Below are positions 32,441-43,969 of a stretch of DNA of 64,000 nt, piece after piece. Below the pieces are notes generated by a model. It did not search any database. It saw only the letters and a program-made list of their open reading frames with translations, and was not told the origin of the DNA. Source of the stretch: Cyclina sinensis (Eukaryota; Mollusca; Bivalvia; Venerida; Veneridae); the NCBI GenBank assembly GCA_012932295.1, contig JAAONU010000008.1, positions 37,128,949-37,192,948 of the forward strand, given 5' to 3'. Both the position numbers and the translations under genes were made by a program. The first letter of the stretch is position 1, and every line of letters begins with the position of its first letter.

Positions 32441-32578
32441 AATAACTACCAACTGCCAACTACCAACCAACTTTACATTTATTGACTACAGTGTTTACTT
32501 AAACATTTTCTTCATTGTATGTTTTGAGAGGACCTTGCGTAAAGTTTGCAGAATTATAATTCAATATTTTGCTTTCAG

Positions 32579-32882
32579 AGAAATGGCTTCCTTAACCACG
32601 CATATGGTTGTGGCTGCATTTGACTTTGGCACGACTTACAGTGGATACGCATTCTCTTACCGTGATGAGCCTACACTCGTGCGAACGAACCCGGGCTGGG
32701 ATGGTGGCACTAATGACCTACTTACATTGAAAACCCCCACATGCGTGTTGCTAAATCCGGATAGACAGATTGATTCGTTTGGTTACGAAGCGGAAAATAA
32801 GTACTACCGTCTTTCTGGGGAGAACAATCACCAAGGCTGGCTACTTTTCCGAAGATTTAAAATGCTTCTGCACAATAACGCC
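32579..32882 (+). CDS. HSPA12-like gene, first coding exon
   Basis: The acceptor TTTGCTTTCAG ends at 32578 and ATG is at 32583, so only four 5' UTR bases are in this exon and another 5' exon must exist. The start fits MASLTTHMVVAAFDFGTTYS. The frame upstream is open, but it belongs to the intron. It ends ...MLLHNNA with donor GCC|GTAAGT, phase 0. Confidence 0.82.
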
Positions 32883-35800
32883 GTAAGTTCCGTTCAAATA
32901 TTTTGAAAACTCAAATAGCCGTTAACAAGACCATGTGTTGCCGTGTAAGCACAGGACAGACGAAACCCAAAACTGTGCTCAGAAACTATCTTAAAAGAAA
33001 AAAAGTATAAAGAGTTCCTGCTGGCATTTCGAATCTGTCTATCGAGACAATATGTGCTTTTGATAAAGAAAGCATGTAAACACTTTAATCAATGGATGAA
33101 TAAAGTTATAAGCGCACGACAGTACTGATTTTCAAAGAGACTATGTATCAAAAGGATTTTCAATACAAACGATATATAATTTAGAATGTAGTTTAAATAT
33201 GTTGATATATTTAGCAAAATAAACTCACATATTAGTCTCCAATATGATACATATATATTCACATATTATACTTCAGTGACTTCTGATAAAAGCTATTTTA
33301 CCTTTAGCAGTAAAATTAAAGACGATTATTAATAACGATGCCATGCGTGTTTTGTGGGGGAAAAATGGAAAAGAAAAATCTAGTGCTGTGGGCGATAAAT
33401 TATTCCGCTTCTTATGAATCAAGCAGAAATAGAAATAAAAATTGAATAAAAAGTGAATACTGTCATAACTATCGTAGTCTTTCTTATAGGATTTGTCAAG
33501 AAAGACTTTGGTTCACGACATCAACGGTGTTTCTATGCCAGCTGTCACCATATTCACCATGGCAATTTGTTATTTGAAGGAGCACCTCTTCAGATCTGCA
33601 GACCTCTTCTCAAACGGCTTTGTGACGGAGGCGGATGTGAAATATGTACTTACAGTGCCGGCTATCTGGAGTGAACGGTCCAAAATGTTCATGAGAGAAG
33701 CAGCAGTTGAGGTGATGAACAAACTGATATATAAGAAGCAGCCATTTTTATTCGGTTATTTGTACTTCTGTCTAATATGAAAGCTACACTAACGTTCATT
33801 ATCATCCTTTTAAACTAAAATTAACAGGCAACTTCTTTCATTATCCGTTCTTTTTCAAAGCTCTTTTAACTAATGCATCGATTCACTTCGACGCATCTTT
33901 AAAGGTGTCTTAAATACATTTATAAATGGCAGAGCTCTAAAATTCTTATTGTCAGAAACTGCAAAACTTAAACGTTTGACTTTATGTGTGGTATTATCTA
34001 CTACCACTCTATCAGATTGTTCAAACTACGTCCCTTCAGTCATTATTGACTCCACCCAAGGGTGTCACACAGCCAGATTACTCAGGCTAGCGATCCAGGG
34101 GGCCATCATGGCCTTCTTGTTTTATTTTTTCTTGTCAAAATTAAGGCCCGCGGTTCTAAAATTTTCCATAAAGCATTGCCAAGTACACTGTTCCCAAGAT
34201 CATTCAAACTATGTATCAACGGATTTTTAGCTGCACCCCGAAGATACGATGTTTAATATAGACTTATATAAACAAACTATTTAAAAATGGTCTGGTCAAA
34301 AGCCATAAGGCTGAGATGTTCCAAAACTTGGTTTGAAACATAGCCAAATGGACCTCTACCAATGTTTGTCAGATTATCTCCCTTTTTTGGTTTATTTTTT
34401 TATTATTATTTTGATAATAAGTACCTTACATGGTACTTGTTTTTTCTTAGCGGGTAAAAGGCAGGTGAACACATTAGGGCCATCATGGCATTCTTGTTTT
34501 ACAAATGTACCTACTTTATTTATATGATTTGAAAGAAGAAAGAAAAAGAACTTTTTTCTCGAAATTCCAACTGCATGCTGGGTGCTTACCCCATATTGTT
34601 TAAAACATTGATAGTTGCATAACTTAGTACCTTTCAGGCAGGTTTAGCAGACTCACGACTTAGACTGTGTTCCGAACCGGAAGCTGCCTCGATTTATATA
34701 CAAAGTATTACGACTATCTTCGCCAAAGCGGATCAACCGGAAGTCGGTATACCGTACATGGTCATTGATTTAGGAGGTACTCGTAATTTGATATAATTGT
34801 TTGATGTTTTTAATGCTACAATCAGCTGCTTAACATGAAAACTGAAATGCCGTTTCTTTTCAATATCTTTCCTTGAGTCTTTACAATCGTAGTCCAAATC
34901 CCTGAACGTCTTTTAGAAAACCATTCTCCCTTTTTATAAGATTTTCACATATAATTGTCCGAGTTGGACAAGACTGGTCAACCCATTCTCAAATATTTCA
35001 ATTATTTTACCTTTGCTAGTGTCCCGTAAATCTCAAAAGAAAAAAACATGTTAGATATTTGATTTGTTTATTATAGGTTAAGGACATGTAAATTAACAGA
35101 TGTATTTGCTTTTAAATTTTCTCTAAATATATGAAGGTAGTAATTGTTGGGTGTAATTGTCTCTGAATATAAAGAAAATAGTTATTTAGTGCCCTAGTCA
35201 GAAATAAAGCGTTGTTATGGCTCGGTACACACCGGCCTATAATTGTATAAACACAATCTCGGACAAATACGTCAGGGAAATTAGAAGTGGATCAGTGGTC
35301 CAGTGGTAACGCGCTGGACTGGTTACCTAGGGGTCCCGAGATCGATCCCGCGCTCCTCCACTAACATTACTAATTGTCCTTCGGATGAGACGTTAAACCG
35401 AGGTCCCATATATCAGTGCTGTACACAGAACATGTTAAAGAATGAATGGGATGCTTTCTTACTTTTGTCATGCATAGATACTCTTCTTGTCCCTTCAGAT
35501 ATTGTAAAGCAAAATCAATTCTGTATTTAACAATTTCTTCCCTAAATTTTAGGTGGCACAGCTGATATATATGTGCATGAAAAACTGAGTGACCAGACAA
35601 TCAAAGAGCTTTATAAGGCCAGCGGTGGACCTTGGGGTGGAAATATTGTCGATAATAACTATCTTGAATGGCTAACTCAGTTCTTTGGACAACGCACTAT
35701 GGAAAGATTTAAGGAAGAAAAGATGGTAGATTATTTTGATTTACTTAGAAATTTTGAAACCAAGAAAAGAACTGTAAACAGTAAAACTGATGGAAAAGTT

Positions 35801-36223
35801 TCATTCAAGTTTTATAAGTCTTTGAGAAAGATTTATAAAGAAGTAGAAGATAAAGATTTGTTAGAACAGCTCTTAAGTCCGGAAGTGTCGAAAGATTTAT
35901 CATTGAATGATGAAGAGTTGTGCATTGACGCCTCCATTGTGAAGAGCTGGTTTGATGTTCCTGTCATGAACGTAATTGATCACGTTTTAGAGATTCTTGC
36001 AAGGCCAGATATGCAAAGAGTGGAGAATATTTTACTTGTTGGGGGTTTTGCTGAAAGTAAAATTGTGCAAGACAAAGTAAAGAGTGGAATATCGGATAAG
36101 AAAATTACCATTCCAAAGGAGCCGAGTTTGGCTGTGCTCAAAGGGGCTGTTCGACTTGGACACCTACCATCATTGGTCTCTGCTAGAGTTATTAAAGTTC
36201 GATCAGACACAGAGAGTGTTTAA
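32583..36223 (+). CDS. HSPA12-like Hsp70-family gene, C-terminally short
   Basis: Exons 32583-32882, 33490-33711, 34638-34776 and 35553-36223 join in phases 0, 0 and 1 to 443 residues. It shows the actin/Hsp70 ATPase motifs of the family: phosphate 1 (FDFGTTYSG, residues 13-21), phosphate 2 (DLGGGTAD, 218-225) and the adenosine-type loop (LLVGGFAES, about 381-389). 'LTVPAIW' and 'KASGGPWGG' are HSPA12 signatures. HSPA12 proteins are cytosolic ATPases without a canonical Hsp70 substrate domain, and bivalves carry many copies. Human HSPA12A has about 675 residues; here the frame ends soon after 'AVLKGAVRLGHLP' with SDTESV and TAA, so the usual C-terminal portion is missing. It may be a truncated paralogue or have an unseen alternative exon. 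Confidence 0.85.
33490..33711 (+). CDS. HSPA12-like gene, second coding exon
   Basis: The acceptor TTCTTATAG and the donor GAG|GTGATG bracket 74 codons, phase 0 to 0. The peptide starts DLSRKTLVHDINGVSMPA and contains YVLTVPAIWSERSKMFMREA, a strong HSPA12 signature. Confidence 0.82.
34080..34126. repeat. Family A end fragment
   Basis: AGCGATCCAGGGGGCCATCA then TGGCCTTCTTGTTTTAT is the inverse of the left end at 20701. The core is missing. A second fragment, AGGGCCATCATGGCATTCTT, lies at 34476-34500. Both are in intron 2 of the HSPA12-like gene. Confidence 0.6.
34638..34776 (+). CDS. HSPA12-like gene, third coding exon
   Basis: The acceptor CCTTTCAG and the donor GGAG|GTACTC bracket 139 nt, phase 0 to 1. 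It encodes SRLRLCSEPEAASIYIQSIT and MVIDLG; the split codon completes the phosphate-2 glycine run in the next exon. Confidence 0.82.
35283..35450 (+). mobile_element. tRNA-derived SINE
   Basis: TGGTCCAGTGGTAACGCGCT (box A like) and CGAGATCGATCCCGCG (box B like) head a body with CCTTCGGATGAGACGTTAAA and 'CATGTTAAAGAATG'. This head-plus-body form is common in mollusc SINEs. The 3' end was not located exactly. It lies in intron 3 of the HSPA12-like gene, same strand. Confidence 0.65.
35553..36223 (+). CDS. HSPA12-like gene, last exon
   Basis: The acceptor CTAAATTTTAG precedes GTGGCACAGC in phase 1. It runs 223 codons to TAA at 36221, with ELYKASGGPWGGNIVD, DLLRNFETKKRTV, NILLVGGFAESK and 'IPKEPSLAVLKGAVRLGHLP'. 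The family normally continues well beyond this point in the same reading frame. Confidence 0.82.
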
Positions 36224-37664
36224 GGTATAAGAGTAAAAAAATCAACATTTTGCAATCGTCAGTGAATCTAGTTTATCTTTGGAGAACCATACTCTCGTAT
36301 AACGTCATATAGACAGTATATAACACTACTTATATAAAGCCTTTTAAGATATAACAACTATTAATTGTAAGTGTCAACAGAATGAAGGCATCTATATTCT
36401 ATTCTGAATATAAAAAACAACAGCTATGTTGGTTAATCCAGGTATCCTTTTCACTTCAGGATATTGATATGTATACTTTTGACGGGCAATATCCTTCCGG
36501 GCAACGTGCATTATAAACGTCCAAATGAAAATTGGTGCCCGAATGGATTGTTAATGAGACTAATAATATAGGTATGCAATCATCACAGTATGAAGACCTA
36601 ATGATTGCTGACAAAACTAGCGAAATGTAATTACAAAACAAATACCCCTACCACATCATGATAAGGGTAAGGTATGGAAAACCCCTGTAGATGTCTTCGT
36701 TTTTTTCTTCTTCCTTTTTTCCTACTTTTTATTTTTTTTCATTAAACTGTCTTTTTTACAATAAGTGTTCTGAAAAATTAGCCAGAGTATGAAAGATATT
36801 TGCAGTTTTGGAGAAGTTTTTTATTATAATCACTGATGTCCAACTTTTAGTTATCTACCTTGTTTAAAGGCTTTGTTCCACGACATACCAAAATTACTGT
36901 TGCAATATGCAGTCCAGTGCGAATTGTCCAGTGCGAATTTACACATACCCAGCACATCTGGGGAAAGAAAATAAAATACGTAGCTTTTCGCCTTCTTTTA
37001 AAAATATTAGTTATATGCAGTATTAGAAATGTTGATTGTTGTAAATATGTATATTAAATGATGATGGATAAATGTTTTGAAAAGATATCGTGTGACAAAA
37101 TGATGTATTTATGGAAAGTATCTTTTTTAATAAGTCTTTCTTCAAAGTTAAATCAAAGAATTTGGTTTTAAAGAGGCATACAATTAATTTTCCTCAAACT
37201 CATATAGATAAGAATGGTATTCAATCGATTGTCATCCGATGGCAAGGTATGTGTGTGTAGACATTCTAAAGAATAAACTTGTATTCGTCTTTATAATTAT
37301 ACTGAGTATTTATTCAAACATTTTTGCATGGATAGCCATTTATTTACAAAGGCTCACTTACTTTGTTGCTAGATGTCTTATGAGAACATTTATAGACATA
37401 TGCTCTTCTTTATATTATCAATTATTTGTTTCGTTTTAAAGAAAATGAGAAAATAAAGTTCATAAGCAGAATATCCTAAAATTTAGGATGTGTTGCTTTA
37501 AACTGTTTCTTTGTTGCAATATTTGTCAGACCTTGCATTATTTGGACATTTTTTGTCTGATCTTAATGAAAGTGCTTCTTCCGTTCCAAATTATCCGAGT
37601 TTCTCCATATGATGAAAACGAAAACATGCGTGACTATTGTCATCGTCCTATTCATAGTCCTGAT

Positions 37665-37719
<55 letters not shown>

Positions 37720-38894
37720 TCAAGTCGAGTCAAAGCTTTTATGCATAAACCTGAAATCTTTGTTCTATTTTCACATTTGTAAATGACAAATACCAAGCTA
37801 TATTAGGAAATATTGAATTATCAAATTTAGATTTCAAGTTCTTTTTTACCTTTCATTTTCGAGAATGGGTGGGGGGTAGTAACTTCGCTTTTTATCTCAT
37901 TTTTAAAAGAAGCTTAAGTGTGACTTTGTATCCAAATAATGTAAGATGAAAAATATCTGCATTTATTTACCATAACTTAATGAATAATTTCACGTCAAAT
38001 TTGGATTTTTTATGCTTGCACTCACATCATTTGAAAAAGAGCACGAAAACATGCATTTTGGGAAAAAAAGGTTGCTTTTCCCAGGTTTGAATAAGTCTGT
38101 TTAGACCGAATCAATGAACTGTTTCTTTTCCGCTGTTTTCAACAAAAGCGAAAATTTTTCAAGCATAGACAATAGGTATTATATAAATAAACTTATTACA
38201 AACCTAAATATTCTTTTATATATTGCAACTCTAGTAAGTACAGATAAAAGAATTTGGAAGGACACAGCTTTTTCTATACGGGTAAATAAGCACACATGTA
38301 AACGTTAGTGGCACACACGTGAATGCGTTCTAATAGCGCGACTGCCTTTTCGTGCACTAATGTCACTGTGATTACCAATTGGTATTGCTTTCAAAGGTGT
38401 CACTTGCCTTTACAACAGAAACGGTAAGTGTTACCTCTTCTTTAAAAAAGTTCATTGTACTATTAATATTAGCCATAATTTTTTATATTTTTGCTCCAAA
38501 TCACACTTAGTTAACCTTAGAACAAAAGAAAAGGTTACTATTGAAGATCGAGAAACAAAGTACCAATGAAAATCCTTCGAAGAAAAAGGCCTGAGACAGA
38601 ATATTCTGAGGCAAAAAGTTGCTGGTCATAGTTCTACTAACACCAGAGGAACATATAAAATGTCACCAAGGCACCAAAAACTTGACAGCGGGAACCCAGC
38701 TTGCAGAAAACATTAAACCCAACTGGTCCCCATATGGGTTATTACTTGATGAATGCTGACCTTTAATTTATGATATTAAGAAGCAGTTTGGGTTTTCTTA
38801 CATGCACGCTTTCTTGGCAAACCCTTGTTGAAGTGTTCGATATACTGGTTAATGTTACAGACCACAGAGCAGTATGCCGAATACACGAAGCGCC
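36224..38894. other. Non-coding AT-rich stretch after the HSPA12-like gene
   Basis: It contains the short dispersed repeat at 36495-36580, an (ATTT)n microsatellite at about 37662-37721, and no convincing exon. The open frames here are chance AT-rich reads. Confidence 0.5.
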
Positions 38895-39200
38895 AGGAAA
38901 AAAACAGCCTCTGCACGATAGCATAGCCAATGATAGTCAGATATATTAAAAAACCAGCCTCTGCACGATAGAATAGCCAATGATAGTCAGATATATTAAA
39001 AAAACCAGCCTCTGTACGATAGAATAGCCAATGATAGTCAGATATATTAAAAAACCAGCCTCTGCACGATAGAATAGCCAATGATAGTCAGATATATTAA
39101 AAAACCAGCCTCTGCACGATAGAATAGCCAATGATAGTCAGATATATTAAAAAACCAGCCTCTGCACGATAGAATAGCCAATGATAGTCAGATATATTAA
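38895..39200. repeat. 50-bp minisatellite, six copies
   Basis: GCCTCTGCACGATAGAATAG recurs at 38907, 38957, 39008, 39058, 39108 and 39158. One unit is 51 bp because of an extra A. The minus-strand open frames here are created by the array. Confidence 0.85.
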
Positions 39201-39795
39201 AGACATAGTAGAAAATATAACTGAAATGGAATTTAAACTCTTGCATGGAAACTTTGACTGCAAAAAAGACGCCCTATCCATTGAGTTAGTGAAGACACAG
39301 TCTGTAACAAGAAGAACATTACTAAACCCAATCAAGTTGATGACAGAGTAAGGTAATGTACCTGCCGGAAATCATACCAGACGGATTGAGATAAACTGTA
39401 GATCTGCTAAATAATTACCACTGGAACATGCACATTGTACGTTCTGTCTAAGTTGCAGTGGGGTGGGGTCATTTCATTAAATCCGTCTAAGTCTATTGCT
39501 TGGCTGACAGTCTCCCCGACAGATATCGCCTACAATCGAAATAGACCGGGGCCACGATGTCCAAAGGAAAATGTTACTCTGGCTCTTGTTTTGAAAATAC
39601 AGATACTGAAATACAAATATTAAAAATATTAATAATCAGTATTTTATAAACAATTAACTTAACTATGAATAGCTGTTGACAAACAAACAATAAAAACCAG
39701 AACAGTATTTCAAAACAAGCATAGGTAAAAACATACATGCATAATGAAGCATACGTGTTAATCACATAAATTCAGCAGGAATATAAGCAACATAG

Positions 39796-40070
39796 AAGCC
39801 CGGCCGCTTAGCTCAATGTAATCCATCGGTCGTTGGTTCGACCCCTGGGCAGGGCAAAATTTCTCCGTGACAATTGATCTCAGCCATTGTGTCTAATGTT
39901 CATTTGTCTCTCACCGCTGATTCAGAGTAGATCATGTGGGAACAGTAGTCAGTCACTTGCGGAGAAATTGGCAATTACTGGTTAGTTATCCAGGAAACCG
40001 GTTAGGGGGACTGACCGCCGAGATATATCAAATCGTTGAAATCGGCGTTAAACCCCAAAACAAAACAAAA
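39796..40070 (+). mobile_element. tRNA-derived SINE with target-site duplication
   Basis: CCGCTTAGCTCAATG (box A like) and GGTTCGACCCC (box B) are about 40 bp apart, then a body ending ATCGGCGTTAAACCCC and a (CAAAA)n tail. AAGCAACATAG (39785-39795) and AAGCAACACAG (40070-40080) flank it, ten of eleven bases alike. It lies about 610 bp upstream of the WASHC2 start codon. Confidence 0.8.
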
Positions 40071-40080
40071 AGCAACACAG

Positions 40081-40170
40081 TAGTCTCACTATTTCGCCTC
40101 CGAAAATGAACCGATTTTATGGGCTGATATTTTATGTTTGTTCACCTTCTACGTCTTAATGGTTGAACAA
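40081..40170. repeat. 90-bp dispersed repeat, copy upstream of WASHC2
   Basis: TAGTCTCACTATTTCGCC, GGGCTGATATTTTAT and TTGTTCACCTT are repeated at 40902-40990 in intron 1. The two copies flank WASHC2 exon 1 as direct repeats. Confidence 0.65.
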
Positions 40171-40660
40171 CTAAAACAAATATCAGATCTATAAGAGCGG
40201 TTCAATTTTTCAGGCATAAGGAATTAGGGTACCAGTGATTGTTAGAAGGGTGCAACTGAGATATAATGAAAAGAAAAAAGACACTAATGTGTATGAGAAT
40301 ATAAAGCTAAAAAAAGATCACCTCAAATCAAATCTGAAATGAAGTGATCAACACTGGCTGCTCAGACAAGCGTGAAATAAAAAGTGCACAAGCACAACAT
40401 GAATAGAATTAGAAAATAGATGCGTAAAATGACAAGGTGGAAAATACAATCTAAAGGAAAAAACTAAAGCAGAGAGATTGTCATGTCGTCTGGAAATATC
40501 ATACATAAAATCAATGTGCCTTGATGATTAAGTTTAAAACAATGAATTATTCTGAATGAATTAAAATATAAACTTCTGTCTCCATCCACAGTCTTATGTT
40601 CATAATTTTATGATGACAACAATATTTTTTTTAGTTGTGCGTAAATATCTTAGAATTTAG

Positions 40661-40668
40661 TCATGTGA
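40661..40668 (+). promoter_or_regulatory. E-box/M-box-like TCATGTGA before WASHC2 start
   Basis: TCATGTGA lies 15 bp before the ATG. MITF/TFE-type factors bind such sequences in many animals and control endolysosomal genes. An eight-base motif is weak evidence and the transcription start is unknown. Confidence 0.2.
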
Positions 40669-40683
40669 TGCAAAGTAAACAAA

Positions 40684-40749
40684 ATGGCAGACGCACCACC
40701 ACCACCTCCCACGCAAGAAAATGCAGTAAATCAGCCTTCTGCGACACAG
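40684..40749 (+). CDS. WASHC2: WASHC2 exon 1 (coding part)
   Basis: ATG GCA GAC in context AACAAAATGG, 22 codons with a run of five prolines (MADAPPPPPTQENAVN), donor CAG|GTATGT, phase 0. The start is chosen because it is the first Met and the frame joins the conserved head. Confidence 0.85.
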
Positions 40750-43700
40750 GTATGTAAAAACTTATATTGCAACATTTGAATATTAATAAAATGTAATATC
40801 TGAGCTGATGAAAAGGAGTTTTATTTGACAATTAACATGAAAACGATAACTGCTGCATTGAAAGAAACTGAAAGTAAAATATCTAATTTCCATGATCCAT
40901 CCTAGTCTCACTATTTCGCCCCCGAAGGTGAACCCATTTTATAGGCTGATATTTTATAGTTGTTCACCTTTTACGTCTCACTTTGATCTGCATCTGGTTA
41001 AGCGGACTCGCCCAATCGTAGGCGATTGGGCACTTTTTATGGCTCGTTTGTCCAACAGTTCACAGAGTTTAAGGCAAAAATGATGAAATACTATAACTAA
41101 ATTCATACCTGATCCTGTAATTCAAGAAAACACACAAATACGTAAGTATAGAACTGAAACACTTATCTCGTACCTGATTAATCCACCATTTTATTCAAAA
41201 TTTGGTAATCGGAATACTCGGTGTTCTAGGTTAATAGATAACCAGGACAGGATAAAAACCAAACGATATCCGCTCAGTTATATGCAGTTTAAAATTACAC
41301 TTAAAGGTTGAACAACTAAAAAATACCAGATCAATATATGGGTTCAACACTTTAAGCCTAATAAATTAAGCTAGATCCATCCATGATTATTTGGAAAACA
41401 TTTAATGAAAGAGGTTTGGAGCCAGACTTTTTAATTGACAGTTCGCAAGCTGCAGTCTTACCACAACTCCCAGAATTGGGTGGAAGACACTCCAACATTG
41501 GTTATAACCAGGTGCCTTAAGGATTGATATTCCTGTTGTAAACTAAAATCAGCCAGCGAATTTAGCAATAGCCCAATAGCCCGTGATTAGTAGAATATTG
41601 GTCGGGCCCGTATAATTTTCCAAGTTACAAGTCTGACTGGCTTGTGAAGATGGGTCATCAGACGAGGATGACAGTGAAACGACTGAATTATAAATTGAAA
41701 AACTCATTAAATTTACTCAGGTGAATAAAATAAAAAATAACTGTATTCATTATTCTTGACTTTATTTCCCACTTTATAAGTTTAACATTTTTTGGGTTTA
41801 TGAAAACCTATTTGGGCTAGTAGATTTTGGTAAAGAACAAGCCCACTTAGCTCTGGCCCTAAATTCTTTGACTGCAAAATACTAATCTATTTTCACAAGA
41901 TGAAAAGAAAATTCCAGCAGGTGTGGATTTTATGTTTTAACAATTAAGCATTACAAACACATTACTTTAGAGTCTTACAGTCAGTATTGTAAAAAAAGAT
42001 TTTATATCACTACCTAATGCTGTTGACAATTTTCAGGCTGATAGAAGTTGGGAAAGAGCATGGACATTGGATGAAATGAGAAAAGGGGCTGGTAACTGGT
42101 CTCTGGCAGGTGATGCTGGGGTAAGTGCAGTATAACAGGAGCAACTGCTTGCTGCTATGTAAAGAAATGTCAACATTCACAATTATTTTAGCGCTCGGTC
42201 ATATGGCCTAGGCCGGTACCGAGGATAAACAACTCTAATCAGTCAGTCACAATTATTCATGCTATATCTATAATACATAAAATTTGGATCTAACTAGTCA
42301 AGGAAAGCTGAAAAGGAAATAAGATTTTTTATAATTGATGTAGTCAAAATAATTTAAGTGACGTTTTGAGCATATGTGAGATACTTTTGTTTTGGGTCAT
42401 AGTCTCACTATAGCAGAGGAGAAGATATTGACCCACACACAAAATTATACAGTATCTTGACTCCTGTACTTTTATTTGGACTATTGATGATGTTGTGTAA
42501 GTGTCTGAATAATTCACATCGGGAATATTTTCAAAACATTCAAGTTTATTTACTATAGTGACACTCACACCAGACATCTTGGGTCAACACACTCCAATTT
42601 GCTCAAAGTTTCTAAACCAAGATTAGATTTTACAGGAAGTACTCAGTATCAACAGTTTGTAATAACCTACCTTTGGAAATGAGAAATGTGAACAATCTTC
42701 AGGTTTTTAAGAAAAGTACATTGCATTTGAAAAGGTCACAGAATTGCCCGTTGTTGTAATTTGGTTGTAACTAAGTCATTTTACAAAACCACATATGTAA
42801 TAATATAACTATATAGTTATGTACACCTTATTCTGTAAAAATGCAAATTATGTGTTTGTTCAAATATGCTGTATGTATGTTTCTTACACTATTCAGTGAA
42901 AATGCAGGTTGTTTATTATATGCACAGATGTGTTTTCAACTCTAAGTAAATGTAATTTCTCAACTAAAAAATATGTTTAAAATCTTGATGTCGTACTATG
43001 TCATGTTGTAAATAGTTATGTCTCCCCACCTCTGGGGGAGACATAATGTTTTTGCCTTGTCCTTCTGGCCATCTGTCCGTCTGTCACACTTAGTTTCTGA
43101 CGATAACTGGAGTACCGTTAGACCCAGAACCTTCAAGCTTCGTAGGGTGATTGCCCTTATTGAGTAGAAGAACCCTATAGATTTCAGGATCAGTAGGTCA
43201 AAGGTCAAGGTCACAGGGGGCCGAAACTCAGTAATTAGAGTTATATTTCACTAGAACCTTCAAACTTCATAGGATGATTGCCCTTTTTGAGTAGAAGAAT
43301 CCTATTGATTTTTTGGTCAGTAGGTCAAAGGTCAAGGTCACAGGGGCCCAAGGAGTGTAAACCGTTTCTGCTCAATAACTGGAGTTCTATTTCACCCAGA
43401 GCCTTCAAATTTCATAGGATGGTTGCCCTTATTTAGTGAAGGAACCCTATTAATTTTGGGGTCAGTACATCAACGGTCAAGGTCACAGGTGCCTGAAGAG
43501 TGAAAACCGTTTTCGCTCAATCACTGGAGTTCTATTTCTTTCAGAGCCTTCAAACTTCATAGGATGATTGCCCTTACTGAGTACAAGAACCCTTTGAGTT
43601 TAGGGTCATTAAGTCGAAGGTCAAGGTCACAGAGGCCCAAAGAGTGTAAACTTTTTCCGTTCAATAACTGGAGTTCTATTTCACCCAGAGCCTTCAAACT

Positions 43701-43934
43701 TCATAGTATATATACAATGATATGTATATATATAATGTTCTTACTTATACCATAATAAATGACAGAGGCATCTGTTTCAGAAAGGTAATAATTTTTCCTT
43801 GGCCTTCCTTCAATTGGGTGCAGGGGGGAGACATGCGTTTTTCACAAAAAAACATCTAGTTTGCATACTTTTGAGAGGCTCACAGGGAAGATTAGAATGA
43901 TCCAGTTGTGTTGCCTCTATGAATAAAACCATTA

Positions 43935-43969
<35 letters not shown>

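Noticed and set aside
33949..34527. Several short plus-strand frames
   Set aside because: They lie in intron 2 of the HSPA12-like gene over family A end fragments.
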